Shown: positions 24,257 through 33,724 of the stretch, one piece after another
Position numbering within the stretch: position 1 is the stretch's first letter
How the letters are laid out: every line of letters begins with the position of its first letter
Assembly (NCBI RefSeq): GCF_008087625.1
Contig: NZ_CP042997.1
Coordinates: 10,168,001-10,232,000, forward strand
Reading direction: 5' to 3'
Origin: Aquisphaera giovannonii
Lineage (GTDB): Bacteria > Planctomycetota > Planctomycetia > Isosphaerales > Isosphaeraceae
DNA length: 64,000 bases
Program-made: the position numbers and the translations under genes
The notes under the pieces: generated by a model
The model's database searches: none
Told to the model about the DNA's origin: nothing
What the model saw: the letters and a program-made list of their open reading frames with translations, nothing else

Positions 24257-27200
24257 TCAGGGGCCGAAGGGGTCGGCGGGGAATCCGAGGTCCAGGGCGA
24301 TGGCCCGGAATTCGGGCGAGGCGCGGAGGGGGTCGAAGGCGCGGTCGCGGAGCAGGCGGGAGAGGATGAGGCCGTCGCCTCGGGTGGTGGACGTCGCGGC
24401 GCGGAGCAGCGAGGCGAGGGCCGAAGGGGCGTCGGGCGGGGAGGCGAGGCAATACACGCGAGCGAGCCGGACGAGGTCCTCGGAGTCCGACTCGGGGATC
24501 GAGAGCGACTTCACCGAGTCGAGCGCCTCGGGGGATCGCCCGGCGAGGCAGAGCGTCGCGGCGCGGCCGACAACGAGGGCCCGGGTCGAGTCGTCCGGGG
24601 CGTCCTTGAGGGCGAGGTCCCAGGCGGCGATCGCCTCGGGGAATCGCCCCAGGGCCTCCAGGGCTCGGGCCGTCCCGGCGCGGGCGTCGGCCAGGGCGTG
24701 GCGGGCGCCGTCGTCGGACGGCTCGGCGAGGTGGGCGGCGTCGGCGCGGGATGAGGCGCGGGTATACTCGTCGAGGGCCCGCGAGGCGAGCGTGCGGGCG
24801 CGGGCGGGGTCGGGCTCGGCGGCGGACCGCCCCAGGGCGGCGTCGCCGAGGGTGCGGTGGCCGGAGGAGGCCAGGACGGCGTCGCCGGGGAGGCTGGGCG
24901 CGTCGGGCGTTTCCGGGCGATCGGACGCGGGGACGATGCGGCCGGCGACGGCCTCGGCCTCCTCGAACCGCCCGAGCGCGACGAGGAGCGTGGCGAGGTC
25001 CAGGCCGCAGGTGGCCGCCTGGTTGGCCTCGTCGGAGGTGGCGTCGGCGCCCTCGGCGAGCTGGCGGAAGCCGGCGACGGCCTCGCGATAGGCGCCCTCG
25101 GCGGCCCGCGTGCGGCCGGTGACGTGATACACGCTGGCGAGGGCGGCGCGGGCATAGGCGAGCCGGGAGCGGGCCTCGGACGACTCGGGATGGGCCGCGA
25201 CGACGCGCCCGGCGTAGGCGACGGCGTCGATGAGCTCGGCCTCGGCCCGGGCGTAGTCCTTCCGCCCGAGGTAATCCCGCCCGAGGTCGGCCTGGCCCCG
25301 GATCAGGCGGGTGGCGTAGGTGATGGAGTCCGGGTGGTCGGCCGCCAGCCGGCGCAGGATGCGGACGCCCTCGGCGTCCTCGCGGAGGGCCACATCCCCG
25401 TGCCCGAGGCTCGCCTCGAGGGTGGAGAGGTTCTGATGCGTGATGGCGAGGTCCTCCTGGTAGAGGGCGGTCGTCGGATAATCGCGGACGAGCCGCCCCT
25501 GGATCTCCCGGGCCTCCTCGTAATAGGGCGGGGCGTCGGCCAGGCGGTCGGTGTTCTGGGAGAAGCTGCCGAGGTTGTTCAGGCAGGAGCTCAGCTTGCG
25601 GAGCGCCTCGGGGTCGTCGGGCTGCTTCGCCGAGAGCCTGCGGCGGTCGTCGAGCGACTTGACGAACCACTTGCGCGCGTCGTCGAGCCGCCCGTAGTCG
25701 GCGTAGAGGATCGCGAGGTTGGCCTCGAGGCCGCCGAGGTGGTCGAGGTATTCGACCTCGTCGGGGCGGTCGCGCACCAGCCGCTCGCGGATGTCGAGGG
25801 AGCGGAGGTAGTCCTCCTCGGCGCGGTCGAGCTGCTTCTCGTCGGCGGCGACGTCGCCCAGGAAGTGGAGGCAGGTGGCCTGGTCGTCGACCGAGACGAG
25901 GTCGCCGGGGTCGCGGGCGGCGAGGCGGCCGGCCAGGGCGAGGGCCTCCTCGAACCCGTCGCGGGCCTCGCGGAGGCGGGAGGCCCGGGCGTCGATCTCG
26001 GCGACCCCGATCCGGGCCTTGACGAGCGCCTTCGCGGCCGCCGCGGAGCCCGGGTCGCGGCGGAGCCGGTCGCGGGCGACGTCGACGGCCTCGCGATAGG
26101 CCGCCAGCGCGTCCTCCTCGCGGCCCACGTCGGCGTTGAGCTTGCCGAGGTTGGAGAGGACGTCGCCGAGCTGCGCGAGGGACTCCGGGTCGGAGCCCGC
26201 CTTCAGCTCCTCCCGGAGCGACCGGTAGAACTCCAGGGGGGTCGTCAGGAGCGTCGAGCGGAGGGAGGCGAGCTCCGCCTGCTTCAGGAGGACGTCGCGG
26301 CTGACGCCGGTGTAGTACCGCTCGACGGCGCGCATCGCGAGGTCGAGGCGGCGGCGGGAATCGGCGAGGTGGGCCTCCGCCCGCCGCCACTGCACAGCCA
26401 CCCCGGCGGCCCCCGCGGCCACCGACGCCAGGAGCAGGCCCAGGAGCGCCGCGTAGCCCGGGTGCCTGCGGCACCAGAGCCAGGCGAGCCGGGGGAGCCC
26501 GGCGGGGCGGGCGAGGATCGACTCGCCGGCGAGGTAGCGGCGGAGGTCCTCGGCCAGGGCGTCGGCGCTGGGGTAGCGCGCGGCGGGGTCCTTGGCGAGG
26601 CACTTCAGGCAGATCACCTCGAGGTCGCGGGGGATGCCGGGCTGCCACCGCGAGGGGGGCGGGGCCGCCTCGTGGACGGCCTGCATCATGGTCTCCCACG
26701 GCGAGGCGCCGCGGAACGGGGGCCGCCCCGCGAGGGCCTCGTAGAGGATCGCGCCGAGGGCGTAGACGTCGGCCGGGACGCCGACGGAGCCCTGCCCGGT
26801 GGCCTGCTCCGGGGCCATGTAGCTGGGCGTGCCCAGGATCTGCCCGGTGCCGGTCAGGTCGCTGTCGCCGCCGGTCGCCTTGGCGAGGCCGAAGTCCGTG
26901 ATCTTCAGGGCCGGCTGCCCGGTGCCGGCCCCCGAGCCCGTCCCGGGCCGCGGGGGCGAGGCGCCGGGCGTCGCGGCGGGGTCCCCGGAGAGGAGGATGT
27001 TCGCCGGCTTGAGGTCGCGGTGGACGACGCCGGCCTGGTGGGCGGCGTGGACCGCCCGCGCCAGGGCCTCGGCGAGCGCGGCCGCCTCGCGCGGGGGGCG
27101 CGGGTGCTCGGCGAGCGCGGCGGCCAGGGTGCCGCCGGGGACGTACTCCATCGTGAAGAAGGGCTGCCCCTCGCACTCGCCGACGTCGAACACCTGCACG

Positions 27201-27679
27201 ATGTTCGGGTGGTGCAGCCGGGCGAGGCTCTCCGCCTCGAACCGGAACCGGATCAGGTCCTCCGGCCGGCCGCGGCCGGCGATCACCATCTTCAGGGCCA
27301 CGAGCCGGTTGGCGCGGAGCTGGGTGGCGAGGTAGACGACCCCCATCCCGCCGCGGCCGAGCACGCGCTCGATCCGGTATCCTTCGGGGTCGGGCCAGCC
27401 CTCGTCGCCGCGGGCCCGCGCCTTCGCCCCCGCCTCGGCCCGGGCCCGCACCTCGGCCGACGGCGAGTCCACGGTCTCGCCCGCGGGCGGGGGGGCCGTC
27501 ATCTCGGACCATGCCGTCGGCTCGCCCCCGCCGGACTCCGGGGCCGTCATCGCCTCGAGCCGCCGCTGGCAGTCGGCGCAGGAGGCGACGTGGGCCTCCA
27601 CGGCCCGGGCCTCCGGGGCCTCCAGGAGGCTGTCGAGCATCCGGGCGAGTCGTTCGTCGGGGGGGCAGTCGGGGCTCAT
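24257..27679 (-). CDS. serine/threonine kinase with zinc-finger head and TPR tail
   Basis: A 1140-residue membrane kinase. Residues 1-45 form an anti-sigma-type zinc-binding head (H30-x3-C34-x2-C37). The kinase domain spans about 101-400 with LGRGGMGVVYLATQ, LVALKMV, VVHRDLKPANILL, ITDFGLAKATGG and TPSYMAPEQAT. A hydrophobic helix (YAALLGLLLASVAAGAAGVA) follows at about 425-445, then some 650 residues of helical repeats of the TPR type to the C-terminus, where they probably bind partners outside or at the membrane. The zinc head suggests direct control of the neighbouring sigma factor, encoded 276 bp upstream in the same direction. ATG 27679 gives the conserved zinc head. A palindromic repeat separates it from the sigma gene. 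Confidence 0.92.
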   Translation of the reverse strand: MSPDCPPDERLARMLDSLLEAPEARAVEAHVASCADCQRRLEAMTAPESGGGEPTAWSEMTAPPPAGETVDSPSAEVRARAEAGAKARARGDEGWPDPEGYRIERVLGRGGMGVVYLATQLRANRLVALKMVIAGRGRPEDLIRFRFEAESLARLHHPNIVQVFDVGECEGQPFFTMEYVPGGTLAAALAEHPRPPREAAALAEALARAVHAAHQAGVVHRDLKPANILLSGDPAATPGASPPRPGTGSGAGTGQPALKITDFGLAKATGGDSDLTGTGQILGTPSYMAPEQATGQGSVGVPADVYALGAILYEALAGRPPFRGASPWETMMQAVHEAAPPPSRWQPGIPRDLEVICLKCLAKDPAARYPSADALAEDLRRYLAGESILARPAGLPRLAWLWCRRHPGYAALLGLLLASVAAGAAGVAVQWRRAEAHLADSRRRLDLAMRAVERYYTGVSRDVLLKQAELASLRSTLLTTPLEFYRSLREELKAGSDPESLAQLGDVLSNLGKLNADVGREEDALAAYREAVDVARDRLRRDPGSAAAAKALVKARIGVAEIDARASRLREARDGFEEALALAGRLAARDPGDLVSVDDQATCLHFLGDVAADEKQLDRAEEDYLRSLDIRERLVRDRPDEVEYLDHLGGLEANLAILYADYGRLDDARKWFVKSLDDRRRLSAKQPDDPEALRKLSSCLNNLGSFSQNTDRLADAPPYYEEAREIQGRLVRDYPTTALYQEDLAITHQNLSTLEASLGHGDVALREDAEGVRILRRLAADHPDSITYATRLIRGQADLGRDYLGRKDYARAEAELIDAVAYAGRVVAAHPESSEARSRLAYARAALASVYHVTGRTRAAEGAYREAVAGFRQLAEGADATSDEANQAATCGLDLATLLVALGRFEEAEAVAGRIVPASDRPETPDAPSLPGDAVLASSGHRTLGDAALGRSAAEPDPARARTLASRALDEYTRASSRADAAHLAEPSDDGARHALADARAGTARALEALGRFPEAIAAWDLALKDAPDDSTRALVVGRAATLCLAGRSPEALDSVKSLSIPESDSEDLVRLARVYCLASPPDAPSALASLLRAATSTTRGDGLILSRLLRDRAFDPLRASPEFRAIALDLGFPADPFGP

Positions 27680-27764
27680 CGCGGGGCGCTATCCTGGGCT
27701 GGTGAAATCGAGGCGGCACGCGACGCTGCGGAGCCGGCCCCGCTCCTTCGCCTCGCCGGACACG

Positions 27765-27876
27765 CTTCCCCCCTTGCCAAGGGGGGGATACAGGAGGGTG
27801 ATTTCGATCGCCGGGGCTCGGACCATCCACCCCCTCCACCTCCCCCCCGGTAAGGGGGAGAGCCGGATCGGCTCGC
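27765..27876. repeat. dispersed palindromic repeat, CCCCCTT/AAGGGGG family (copy A)
   Basis: Contains CCCCCCTTGCCAAGGGGGG, then GATACAGGAGGGTG, a GATCGCC core, CATCCACCCCCTCC and GGTAAGGGGGAGAGCCGGAT. Related copies are at about 39582-39690, 45758-45847 and 58643-58755. It lies between a sigma gene and its kinase gene. Confidence 0.8.
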
Positions 27877-27955
27877 CCGGCCATCGGGGGGACACGGGGT
27901 CGCGGGACGAACGATGGCGACTCGGCCACGCCGCCCGCCTCCCCTCCCCCCAACG

Positions 27956-28537
27956 CTACCCCTCCTCGATCCGGCGGATCTCCTCGCGGAGCATCTTCTG
28001 GACCTTGCTCTTGGCCTTGAAGACGGTGGCGACCTCCATGCCGACCTTCGCTGCGGCGTCGGCCCCGGAGAGCCCCTCGACGGCCGTCAGGCGGAAGGCC
28101 TCCCAGGTCCTCGGCTCGACCCGCAGCCGGACCCGGGCGGTCGCCTCCTCGAGCACCTCCTGGTCGAAGGCGTCGGCGAGGCGGGCCTGGAGGTCGTCGC
28201 GCGCCTCGACGGCGGCCAGCCGGTCGTGCACGTCGGAATCGCCGCTGCCGCCGCCGGGCCGCTTGCGGGACTCGATCAGGTCGCACCAGGTGAAGTGCGC
28301 CAACGTCTTCACGTAGGCGCGGAAGCTCTTCGACGGGTCGTACTCGAACGACCGCATCCGGGCGGCGAGGCGGGCGAGGACGTCCTGCGCCAGGTCGTCG
28401 GCGTCGGCCTCCTGGAGCCCCCAGCGGCGGCACCACGTGCGGATGAGGGGGCCGTAGCGGCGGACGAACTCCGCCCAGTCGCCGGGGTCGGAGTGGTCCA
28501 GCCGCAGCCGCCCCAGCAGGCTGGCGCTGGTGCGCAT
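27956..28537 (-). CDS. RNA polymerase sigma factor (sigma-70 family, ECF-like)
   Basis: A 193-residue sigma factor. Region 2 is clear: WAEFVRRYGPLIRTWCRRWG, then LQEADADDLAQDVLARLAAR and FRAYVKTLAHFTWCDL. The C-terminal part, TWEAFRLTAVEGLSGADAAA followed by KVGMEVATVFKAKSKVQKML, is the region 4 helix-turn-helix. ATG 28537 is chosen, GAGG lying four bases upstream; in-frame ATGs at 28597 and 28600 would add 21 residues. The kinase with the zinc-finger head follows 276 bp later on the same strand, so the two genes make the usual planctomycete sigma/kinase pair despite the inserted repeat. Upstream, on the other strand, is the beta-helix gene. Confidence 0.9.
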   Translation of the reverse strand: MRTSASLLGRLRLDHSDPGDWAEFVRRYGPLIRTWCRRWGLQEADADDLAQDVLARLAARMRSFEYDPSKSFRAYVKTLAHFTWCDLIESRKRPGGGSGDSDVHDRLAAVEARDDLQARLADAFDQEVLEEATARVRLRVEPRTWEAFRLTAVEGLSGADAAAKVGMEVATVFKAKSKVQKMLREEIRRIEEG

Positions 28538-28749
28538 CTGCCTCGGATCGTTCAACGCATACCTCCTCGACCCCCTATCGACCGGCGGGCTGAGCATCAT
28601 CGCCCGGGCCCATGGGGGCAGGCAAGGATTTTTTTCCAGGGCGCTGTCAGGTTCCGGCCGGACGGCCAGATTACCTCCCGTCCGGTGCGGCGAGAGACGC
28701 CGCCCGAAAGACCGGGGAAGAACGCAAAGCCGAACAGAAGGGGACGACG

Positions 28750-30210
28750 ATGAGCCTGCTGAACCTGCTGACCGCCCGCCGCGAGACCGCCCGCCGCAGC
28801 GTCGCCCGCCGCCCGATGCGGCTCGAGGCCCTGGAGGACCGCCGGGTCCTCTCGACCTTCACCGTCACCAACGTCTACGACTCCGGCGCCGGCTCGCTCC
28901 GCCAGGCGATCACCCAGGCCGACGGGGCCTCGGACGCCGCGATCATCAACTTCTCGATCGCCGGCACGAACAAGACCATCAGCCTCCAGAGCGCCCTGCC
29001 GGAGCTGTCGAACGTCCATGGCATGACCATCAACGGGCAGGCCGGCGTCAAGGTCGACCTGACCAACGCCAAGCTCGGCAACGGCAACAGCATCCGGGTG
29101 GATCAGCTGGTCTCGGCCTCGATCAACAACCTGGAGTTCGACAACGCCCCCGGCCGCGCCTTCGAGAACAACGGCAAGCTGACGCTCAGCGGCGTCACCG
29201 TCGTGGGGAGCCGCAACGGGGCCGCGGTCAACTACGGCACGATGAACATCAACAACTCCACCATCAAGAACAACACCGCCGTCAACTACGGCGGCGGCGT
29301 GAACAACTACAGCGGCACCCTGAACGTCACCAACTCGACCTTCACCGGCAACAAGGCCACCTACGGCGGTGCGATCGAGAACATCGCGAAGCTGTCCATC
29401 TCCGGCAGCACCTTCACCGGCAACAGCGCCGCCGACGGCGGTGCCCTGCACGACGCCGGCACGGCCCGGACGACGATCAGCTCCTCGACGATCACCGGCA
29501 ACACGGCCGGCCTGGGCGGCGGCATCTTCGTGGACGGCTCGTACGCCCCGCTCCTCCAGCACGACAACATCTACGGCAACGCCGCCACGGCCTTCGGCGG
29601 CCAGAACGGGAGGGACATCTCCGGGGCCGTGGATCCGACGAGCTTCGACAACCTCATCGGCAACGGCGACGGCATGTCCGGCATCGTCGACAACAACAAC
29701 TTCGCCCGGAACGACGGCCTCCAGCACGCCAGGTACGTCAGCACCAAGCCGATCAACTTCGTCGGCTCGGGCACCAAGGGCGGCACGACCGCGATCAGGC
29801 CGGTCATGGAGCAGAAGGTCTCCCTCAACGGCGTGACCCTGACCTACGACTACACGGTCCGCACCAACTCCGCGACCATGAACGTCTCCGGGACCGGCAC
29901 CAGGAGCATGAGCCTGCTCTCCGACGACGGCGACAACGCCGACGGGCCGATCGTCTACCCGTCCCACTTCGCGGTGGACCTCTACCTGGCCGACACCCAG
30001 AACGGCTCCAGCGGCTCCATCAACCTCTGGCAGAACTACGACGCCAACGCCCTCTCCGCCCCGACCCTGAAGATCACCAACCAGCGGGGGACCAAAGTCG
30101 CCGACGCGATCCGCGACCTGACGCATGACTGGGTCGACGTCGCCACGGGGATCACGACGACCAACACCTGGTCCAACGGCACGGTCACCAAGAAGACGAA
30201 GGCGTCTTGA
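28750..30210 (+). CDS. surface protein with right-handed beta-helix repeats
   Basis: A 486-residue protein of planctomycete surface type. The N-terminus has the LEPR-XLL-like motif LEALEDRRVLSTFTV, followed by NVYDSGAGSLRQAITQAD, which is the usual lead-in to a parallel beta-helix. The core has Pmp-like repeats GGA/GGG-x plus F-x-GN, such as LNVTNSTFTGNKATYGGAIE and LSISGSTFTGNSAADGGALH. The last 130 residues form another beta-rich domain. It is probably exported and may act as adhesin or polysaccharide-binding protein. ATG 28750 is preceded by AAGGGGA and begins the conserved MSLLNLLTARRE tail. The gene is divergent from the sigma gene at 28537. Confidence 0.85.
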   Translation: MSLLNLLTARRETARRSVARRPMRLEALEDRRVLSTFTVTNVYDSGAGSLRQAITQADGASDAAIINFSIAGTNKTISLQSALPELSNVHGMTINGQAGVKVDLTNAKLGNGNSIRVDQLVSASINNLEFDNAPGRAFENNGKLTLSGVTVVGSRNGAAVNYGTMNINNSTIKNNTAVNYGGGVNNYSGTLNVTNSTFTGNKATYGGAIENIAKLSISGSTFTGNSAADGGALHDAGTARTTISSSTITGNTAGLGGGIFVDGSYAPLLQHDNIYGNAATAFGGQNGRDISGAVDPTSFDNLIGNGDGMSGIVDNNNFARNDGLQHARYVSTKPINFVGSGTKGGTTAIRPVMEQKVSLNGVTLTYDYTVRTNSATMNVSGTGTRSMSLLSDDGDNADGPIVYPSHFAVDLYLADTQNGSSGSINLWQNYDANALSAPTLKITNQRGTKVADAIRDLTHDWVDVATGITTTNTWSNGTVTKKTKAS

Positions 30211-30338
30211 TCTGCGGCCGAAGCGACGAGCCCCCCTGCCCTGCCCGCCCCCGTCACGCCGCCCCCCGCGTGCCGGGGGCGGCTTCGTTTGTCGAGGTAC
30301 CTGGGAACAAACTCCCCCCGTCGCCACTCTATAAGGTC

Positions 30339-32267
30339 ATGACCATCGCTTCGGCATCGACCTCCGGCGATCCTCGCCGCTCAGGCGGTGCCCCGCGGGG
30401 GGAGGGGCTTGCCGTGCTGCGCTATCTCGAGGCACTCCATGGGACGGGAACGCTGGCGGGCCTGACCGACCAGCAACTCCTCGAGCGGTTCCTGGAAGCC
30501 GACCGGGCGGCTGACGGCCCCGGCGGCGAGGCGGCGTTCGAGGCCATCCTGGAGCGTCACGGCCCCCTGGTCTGGCGGGTCTGCCGGTCGCTGTTGGCGG
30601 ATGACCACGACGCCGAGGACGCGTTCCAGGCGACCTTCCTGATCCTGGTCCGCGAGGTCCACTCCCTCCGGCTCCGGGCGACGCTCGGCGCCTGGCTCCA
30701 TACCGTCGCCCGCCGGACGGCCCTGGGCGCGCGGGCCGCGGCGGCGAGGCGTCGGGCCGCCGAGCGGGCCGCCGAGGCGCGGCGCCTGGAGGCCGGGACG
30801 GCGGGATACGCCGGCCCCGGCGTCGCGCTGGAGGAGGACGAGCTCGACGCGATGGTCCATTCCGAGGTCGAGAAGCTGCCCGGCTCCTTCCGCGCGGTGA
30901 TCGTGCTCTGCGACCTCGAAGGCCTGAGCTATCTCGAGGCCGCACGCCGCCTCGAGCTCCCGCTCGGAACCGTCCAGAGCCGCCTGGCCCGGGCGCGACG
31001 GCGGCTGCATCGCGGGCTGGCCGGGCGCGGGTTGGCCCCGCCGTCCCCGCCGGGGCCGTGCGAGCCTCCTCGCGTCGCGATGCCCGCCGCGGCGGCCCTG
31101 CGGGGCCTCCCGGGTCCGCTCGCGAGGCGCACCTGCCAGATCGCCCTGTCGGTCGCATCCAATCCGGCCGGCTCGCGGCTCGTCGTCGCGGATTCGGTCC
31201 GGGCCCTGATCGAAGGAGGGTCGCGACGCATGTCCCCTTTCACGCCGGGCGGAGTCGTGCTCGCCGGGATGTCCGGATTGGTCCTCTGCGCCGCCATGGC
31301 CCGCCCGCACCCCGGGCCCGGCCAGCCGCCTCGGGAACCGTCCCCGGGGAAGGCGGCACCGGCGTCGGCCCCCGCCGAGGGCCGGACTCCGGAGCGGCGG
31401 CCCATCGAGCCGCCAACTCCTCGCAAGCTGAAGGCCACGGCCGGCCGCGGAGGAGTCCTGACGTATGCACTCGGGGAGGATGGCGCCCGGCTACCCGTCC
31501 GACGCGACGCCCCCGACGGTTTGGTCCGGGAAGAGGTGCGCGACCTCCGGTGGGTCGTGGTCACCGGCATCATCGACCACCGACGCGTCCAGGACGGCTT
31601 CCGCAAGGGCGGCGACGCCACCCCGCCCGTCGCGGCGGACGCGTACCGGCGAGGCGACCTGGAACGACAGGTCCTCCGCGAGGACGGCACCTGGTCGCCC
31701 TGGGAGCCGATCGACCTGGAGGCGAAGCTGCAAGTCCTCGACAACCTGCCCGAGGTGGGTGAAGAACGGGTCCCCGGACGGCTCCGCGTCGATGCCCTGA
31801 TCGATCCCCTCCCCTTTCTGAAGACGGGCGCCTGGAAGGGAGTGGATGCCGAGGCCTTGGCTCCGCCACGCGACCCGCAGGCGCCGGCCCGAGCGGCCAC
31901 GCCGGACGGCCGGCGTCTGCCGACCGGCGACATCGCCGGCGAAGATAGGGAACACCCTTCCGGCGTCACGGCGCAGGGCGAGGGGATGATGGGCGGCCCC
32001 ATGGCCCACGCGTACGGCGGCATGATGGGCGGCAACGCGGCGATGTCCGGCATGATGCGCGGGATGATGGGCGGTCCCATGGGGCGCCCGCCCCAGCCCG
32101 ATCCGGAGCCGCCGGTGCTCATGCTCCGGCAATTCGACTTCGCCGTCGAGCCCGGCCGGACTTATCGGTACCGGGCGAGGGTCGTCCTCAATGACGGCCG
32201 CCGCAGGGCCGACAGGCCGGGAGCCTGGAGCGAGCCGACCGAGCCGGTTGCGACCCCTCCGGAGTGA
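30339..32267 (+). CDS. sigma factor fused to a membrane helix and extracytoplasmic domain
   Basis: A 642-residue protein with ECF sigma regions at its N-terminus: region 2 at about 68-130 (VWRVCRSLLADDHDAEDAFQ; TLGAWLHTVARRTAL) and region 4 at about 175-225 (FRAVIVLCDLEGLSYLEAAR; LPLGTVQSRLARARRRL). A hydrophobic helix at about 303-321 (GGVVLAGMSGLVLCAAM) follows. After it come a Pro-rich linker, a folded domain with LRWVVVTGIIDHRRVQDGF, a Met/Gly-rich stretch at about 549-583 and a C-terminal fold (PVLMLRQFDFAVEPGRTYRY). The layout implies a sigma factor tethered to the membrane by its own sensor domain. Such fusions are seen in planctomycetes. The ATG at 30339 is the only start that keeps the sigma domain without non-coding upstream sequence; its ribosome site (AAGG) is close. 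Confidence 0.85.
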   Translation: MTIASASTSGDPRRSGGAPRGEGLAVLRYLEALHGTGTLAGLTDQQLLERFLEADRAADGPGGEAAFEAILERHGPLVWRVCRSLLADDHDAEDAFQATFLILVREVHSLRLRATLGAWLHTVARRTALGARAAAARRRAAERAAEARRLEAGTAGYAGPGVALEEDELDAMVHSEVEKLPGSFRAVIVLCDLEGLSYLEAARRLELPLGTVQSRLARARRRLHRGLAGRGLAPPSPPGPCEPPRVAMPAAAALRGLPGPLARRTCQIALSVASNPAGSRLVVADSVRALIEGGSRRMSPFTPGGVVLAGMSGLVLCAAMARPHPGPGQPPREPSPGKAAPASAPAEGRTPERRPIEPPTPRKLKATAGRGGVLTYALGEDGARLPVRRDAPDGLVREEVRDLRWVVVTGIIDHRRVQDGFRKGGDATPPVAADAYRRGDLERQVLREDGTWSPWEPIDLEAKLQVLDNLPEVGEERVPGRLRVDALIDPLPFLKTGAWKGVDAEALAPPRDPQAPARAATPDGRRLPTGDIAGEDREHPSGVTAQGEGMMGGPMAHAYGGMMGGNAAMSGMMRGMMGGPMGRPPQPDPEPPVLMLRQFDFAVEPGRTYRYRARVVLNDGRRRADRPGAWSEPTEPVATPPE

Positions 32268-32467
32268 CCCCTCGCGGGTCGCGGCGGATCGGGTTGATCC
32301 CCGCTTCGCGCCCGGATCGAAGAGAGCCACTCCTTGGGGGATCGTTGGGCTCGAACATCGAGCGGCCGGGGGCGTCGCCGGTCGTCGTCGATAGGGTACG
32401 GCAACGATGCTCGCCGATGGTCCCGATCCTCGCCGCGTGTTATCCTCGCCCGCACGGAGGCATCCCC

Positions 32468-33526
32468 GTGGACGAGACGATGCTCCTGGCGGCGATCCGA
32501 TCCGCCCCCCTCGACCCCGGCCCGAGGCGTGACTACGCCGATTGGCTGGAATCACGTGACGACCCGCGCGAGGCATACCCCCTCGCCGAGGACACGTTGC
32601 GGCGAGCCCCCCTCGGCGACCCGTCCCGAGGCGTGCTCGGCCGCGCCTGGCGAGAGGCCCGCGCGGCGCAGGACGCGGCCTGGCTCGCGCAGGTCGAGCC
32701 GACCCCGCCGGTCCCCCCCTGGCTGCCGGCCGACGCCCGCACGCCGCCCCACCAGGGCCTCGACGACTGGTTCGCGAGGGCCGGCCAGGGTCACTATCAG
32801 TGGGTCCTCCTGGCCGTGCTCGCGCCCATCGACGCCGTCTCGCGTGGCCTGCTCGAACTGCGAGCGGGCCTGACCCCGGAGGCAGCCCTCGCCTCGGGGG
32901 CCTGGGTGCGGGGAGTGCTCGTCACGCGGGAGAGGGAGTACGAGCGGATCGGCCCGGGCGTGCCGGTCATCCAGCTCCGCAGGCACGCCTGGACGGTCGC
33001 CATGTACTGCTCCTTCCACTTCACGACGCAGGCCTATCACGATGCCCAGTCGGACGCCCTCGCGCTGTCGGAGCGGCTCGGTACTCTCGCCGTCGAGTAC
33101 TCGGCCGAGGACACGTCGGGCACGATGGGATATCACCTGTTCGAGTGCGGCGAGGCAATCGAGTACGCCCAGGACGCCGCCGGCGAGGGCGGGTTCGCCT
33201 CGCAACGCCGCCCGCCGCCGTGGCCGTCGTTCCCGCGCGATTTCCCCGACGAGGTCTTCCGCCCCCTGGGCCTGCACCTGCCCGGCTTCTACGACTTGCC
33301 GGGGGCGGTCCGCGTCGAGGTGCCCGGCCCCGACGCCGTCGCCCGCGCCGACGTGCTGGACCTCCGCCGCCCTTACCGGAACATTGAGCTCCCCGAGATG
33401 GTCGAGCACGACACCCGGATGATGACCGGCTTCGACACCATCCACCGCCTCGCCGACCCGGAGTACGAGCCCTACCTGGGCCATCAAGATGGCGAGGCGG
33501 CCGACGGCGGGGACGTCCCCTTCTGA
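32468..33526 (+). CDS. protein with TIGR02996-type N-terminal domain
   Basis: A 352-residue protein. The first 45 residues, VDETMLLAAIRSAPLDPGPR then DYADWLESRDDPREA, match the planctomycete/myxobacterial TIGR02996 domain (repeat-companion domain), which precedes very varied C-termini. The rest, from about residue 60, I do not recognise; it contains ARAGQGHYQWVLLAVLAPID and a long soluble region ending in acidic residues. GTG 32468 is chosen because GGAGG (32456-32460) is seven bases before it; the next in-frame ATG (32480) has worse spacing. It is followed by the SMI1/KNR4 gene, which may be functionally linked. Confidence 0.7.
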   Translation: MDETMLLAAIRSAPLDPGPRRDYADWLESRDDPREAYPLAEDTLRRAPLGDPSRGVLGRAWREARAAQDAAWLAQVEPTPPVPPWLPADARTPPHQGLDDWFARAGQGHYQWVLLAVLAPIDAVSRGLLELRAGLTPEAALASGAWVRGVLVTREREYERIGPGVPVIQLRRHAWTVAMYCSFHFTTQAYHDAQSDALALSERLGTLAVEYSAEDTSGTMGYHLFECGEAIEYAQDAAGEGGFASQRRPPPWPSFPRDFPDEVFRPLGLHLPGFYDLPGAVRVEVPGPDAVARADVLDLRRPYRNIELPEMVEHDTRMMTGFDTIHRLADPEYEPYLGHQDGEAADGGDVPF

Positions 33527-33724
33527 CCCGGCCCCGCCGGCGGCATGCCGGGGGGAGGGTGCTCGTATCATTGCCCCTAGCGTACCGCTTCGGCGAGGTC
33601 GGCAGAGCGAGGGGATCGGGGCCATCGACTCTCCGGAGGATGGCCGAAGAAGGTCGATGGTTCCAATCACCCCTCATAGATAGAGAGCGGCGTCCAGGTC
33701 CCTTCGCGGGAAGGAGTGTGGGAG

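Noticed and set aside
24108-28436. A 1442-codon open frame on the minus strand
   Set aside because: Runs in another frame of the TPR-kinase and sigma genes, is Arg/Pro-rich and has no motif; the real genes are those annotated.
30301-30338. GGAAC near the sigma gene considered as an ECF promoter
   Set aside because: The distance to any plausible -10 element is wrong, so it was not annotated.
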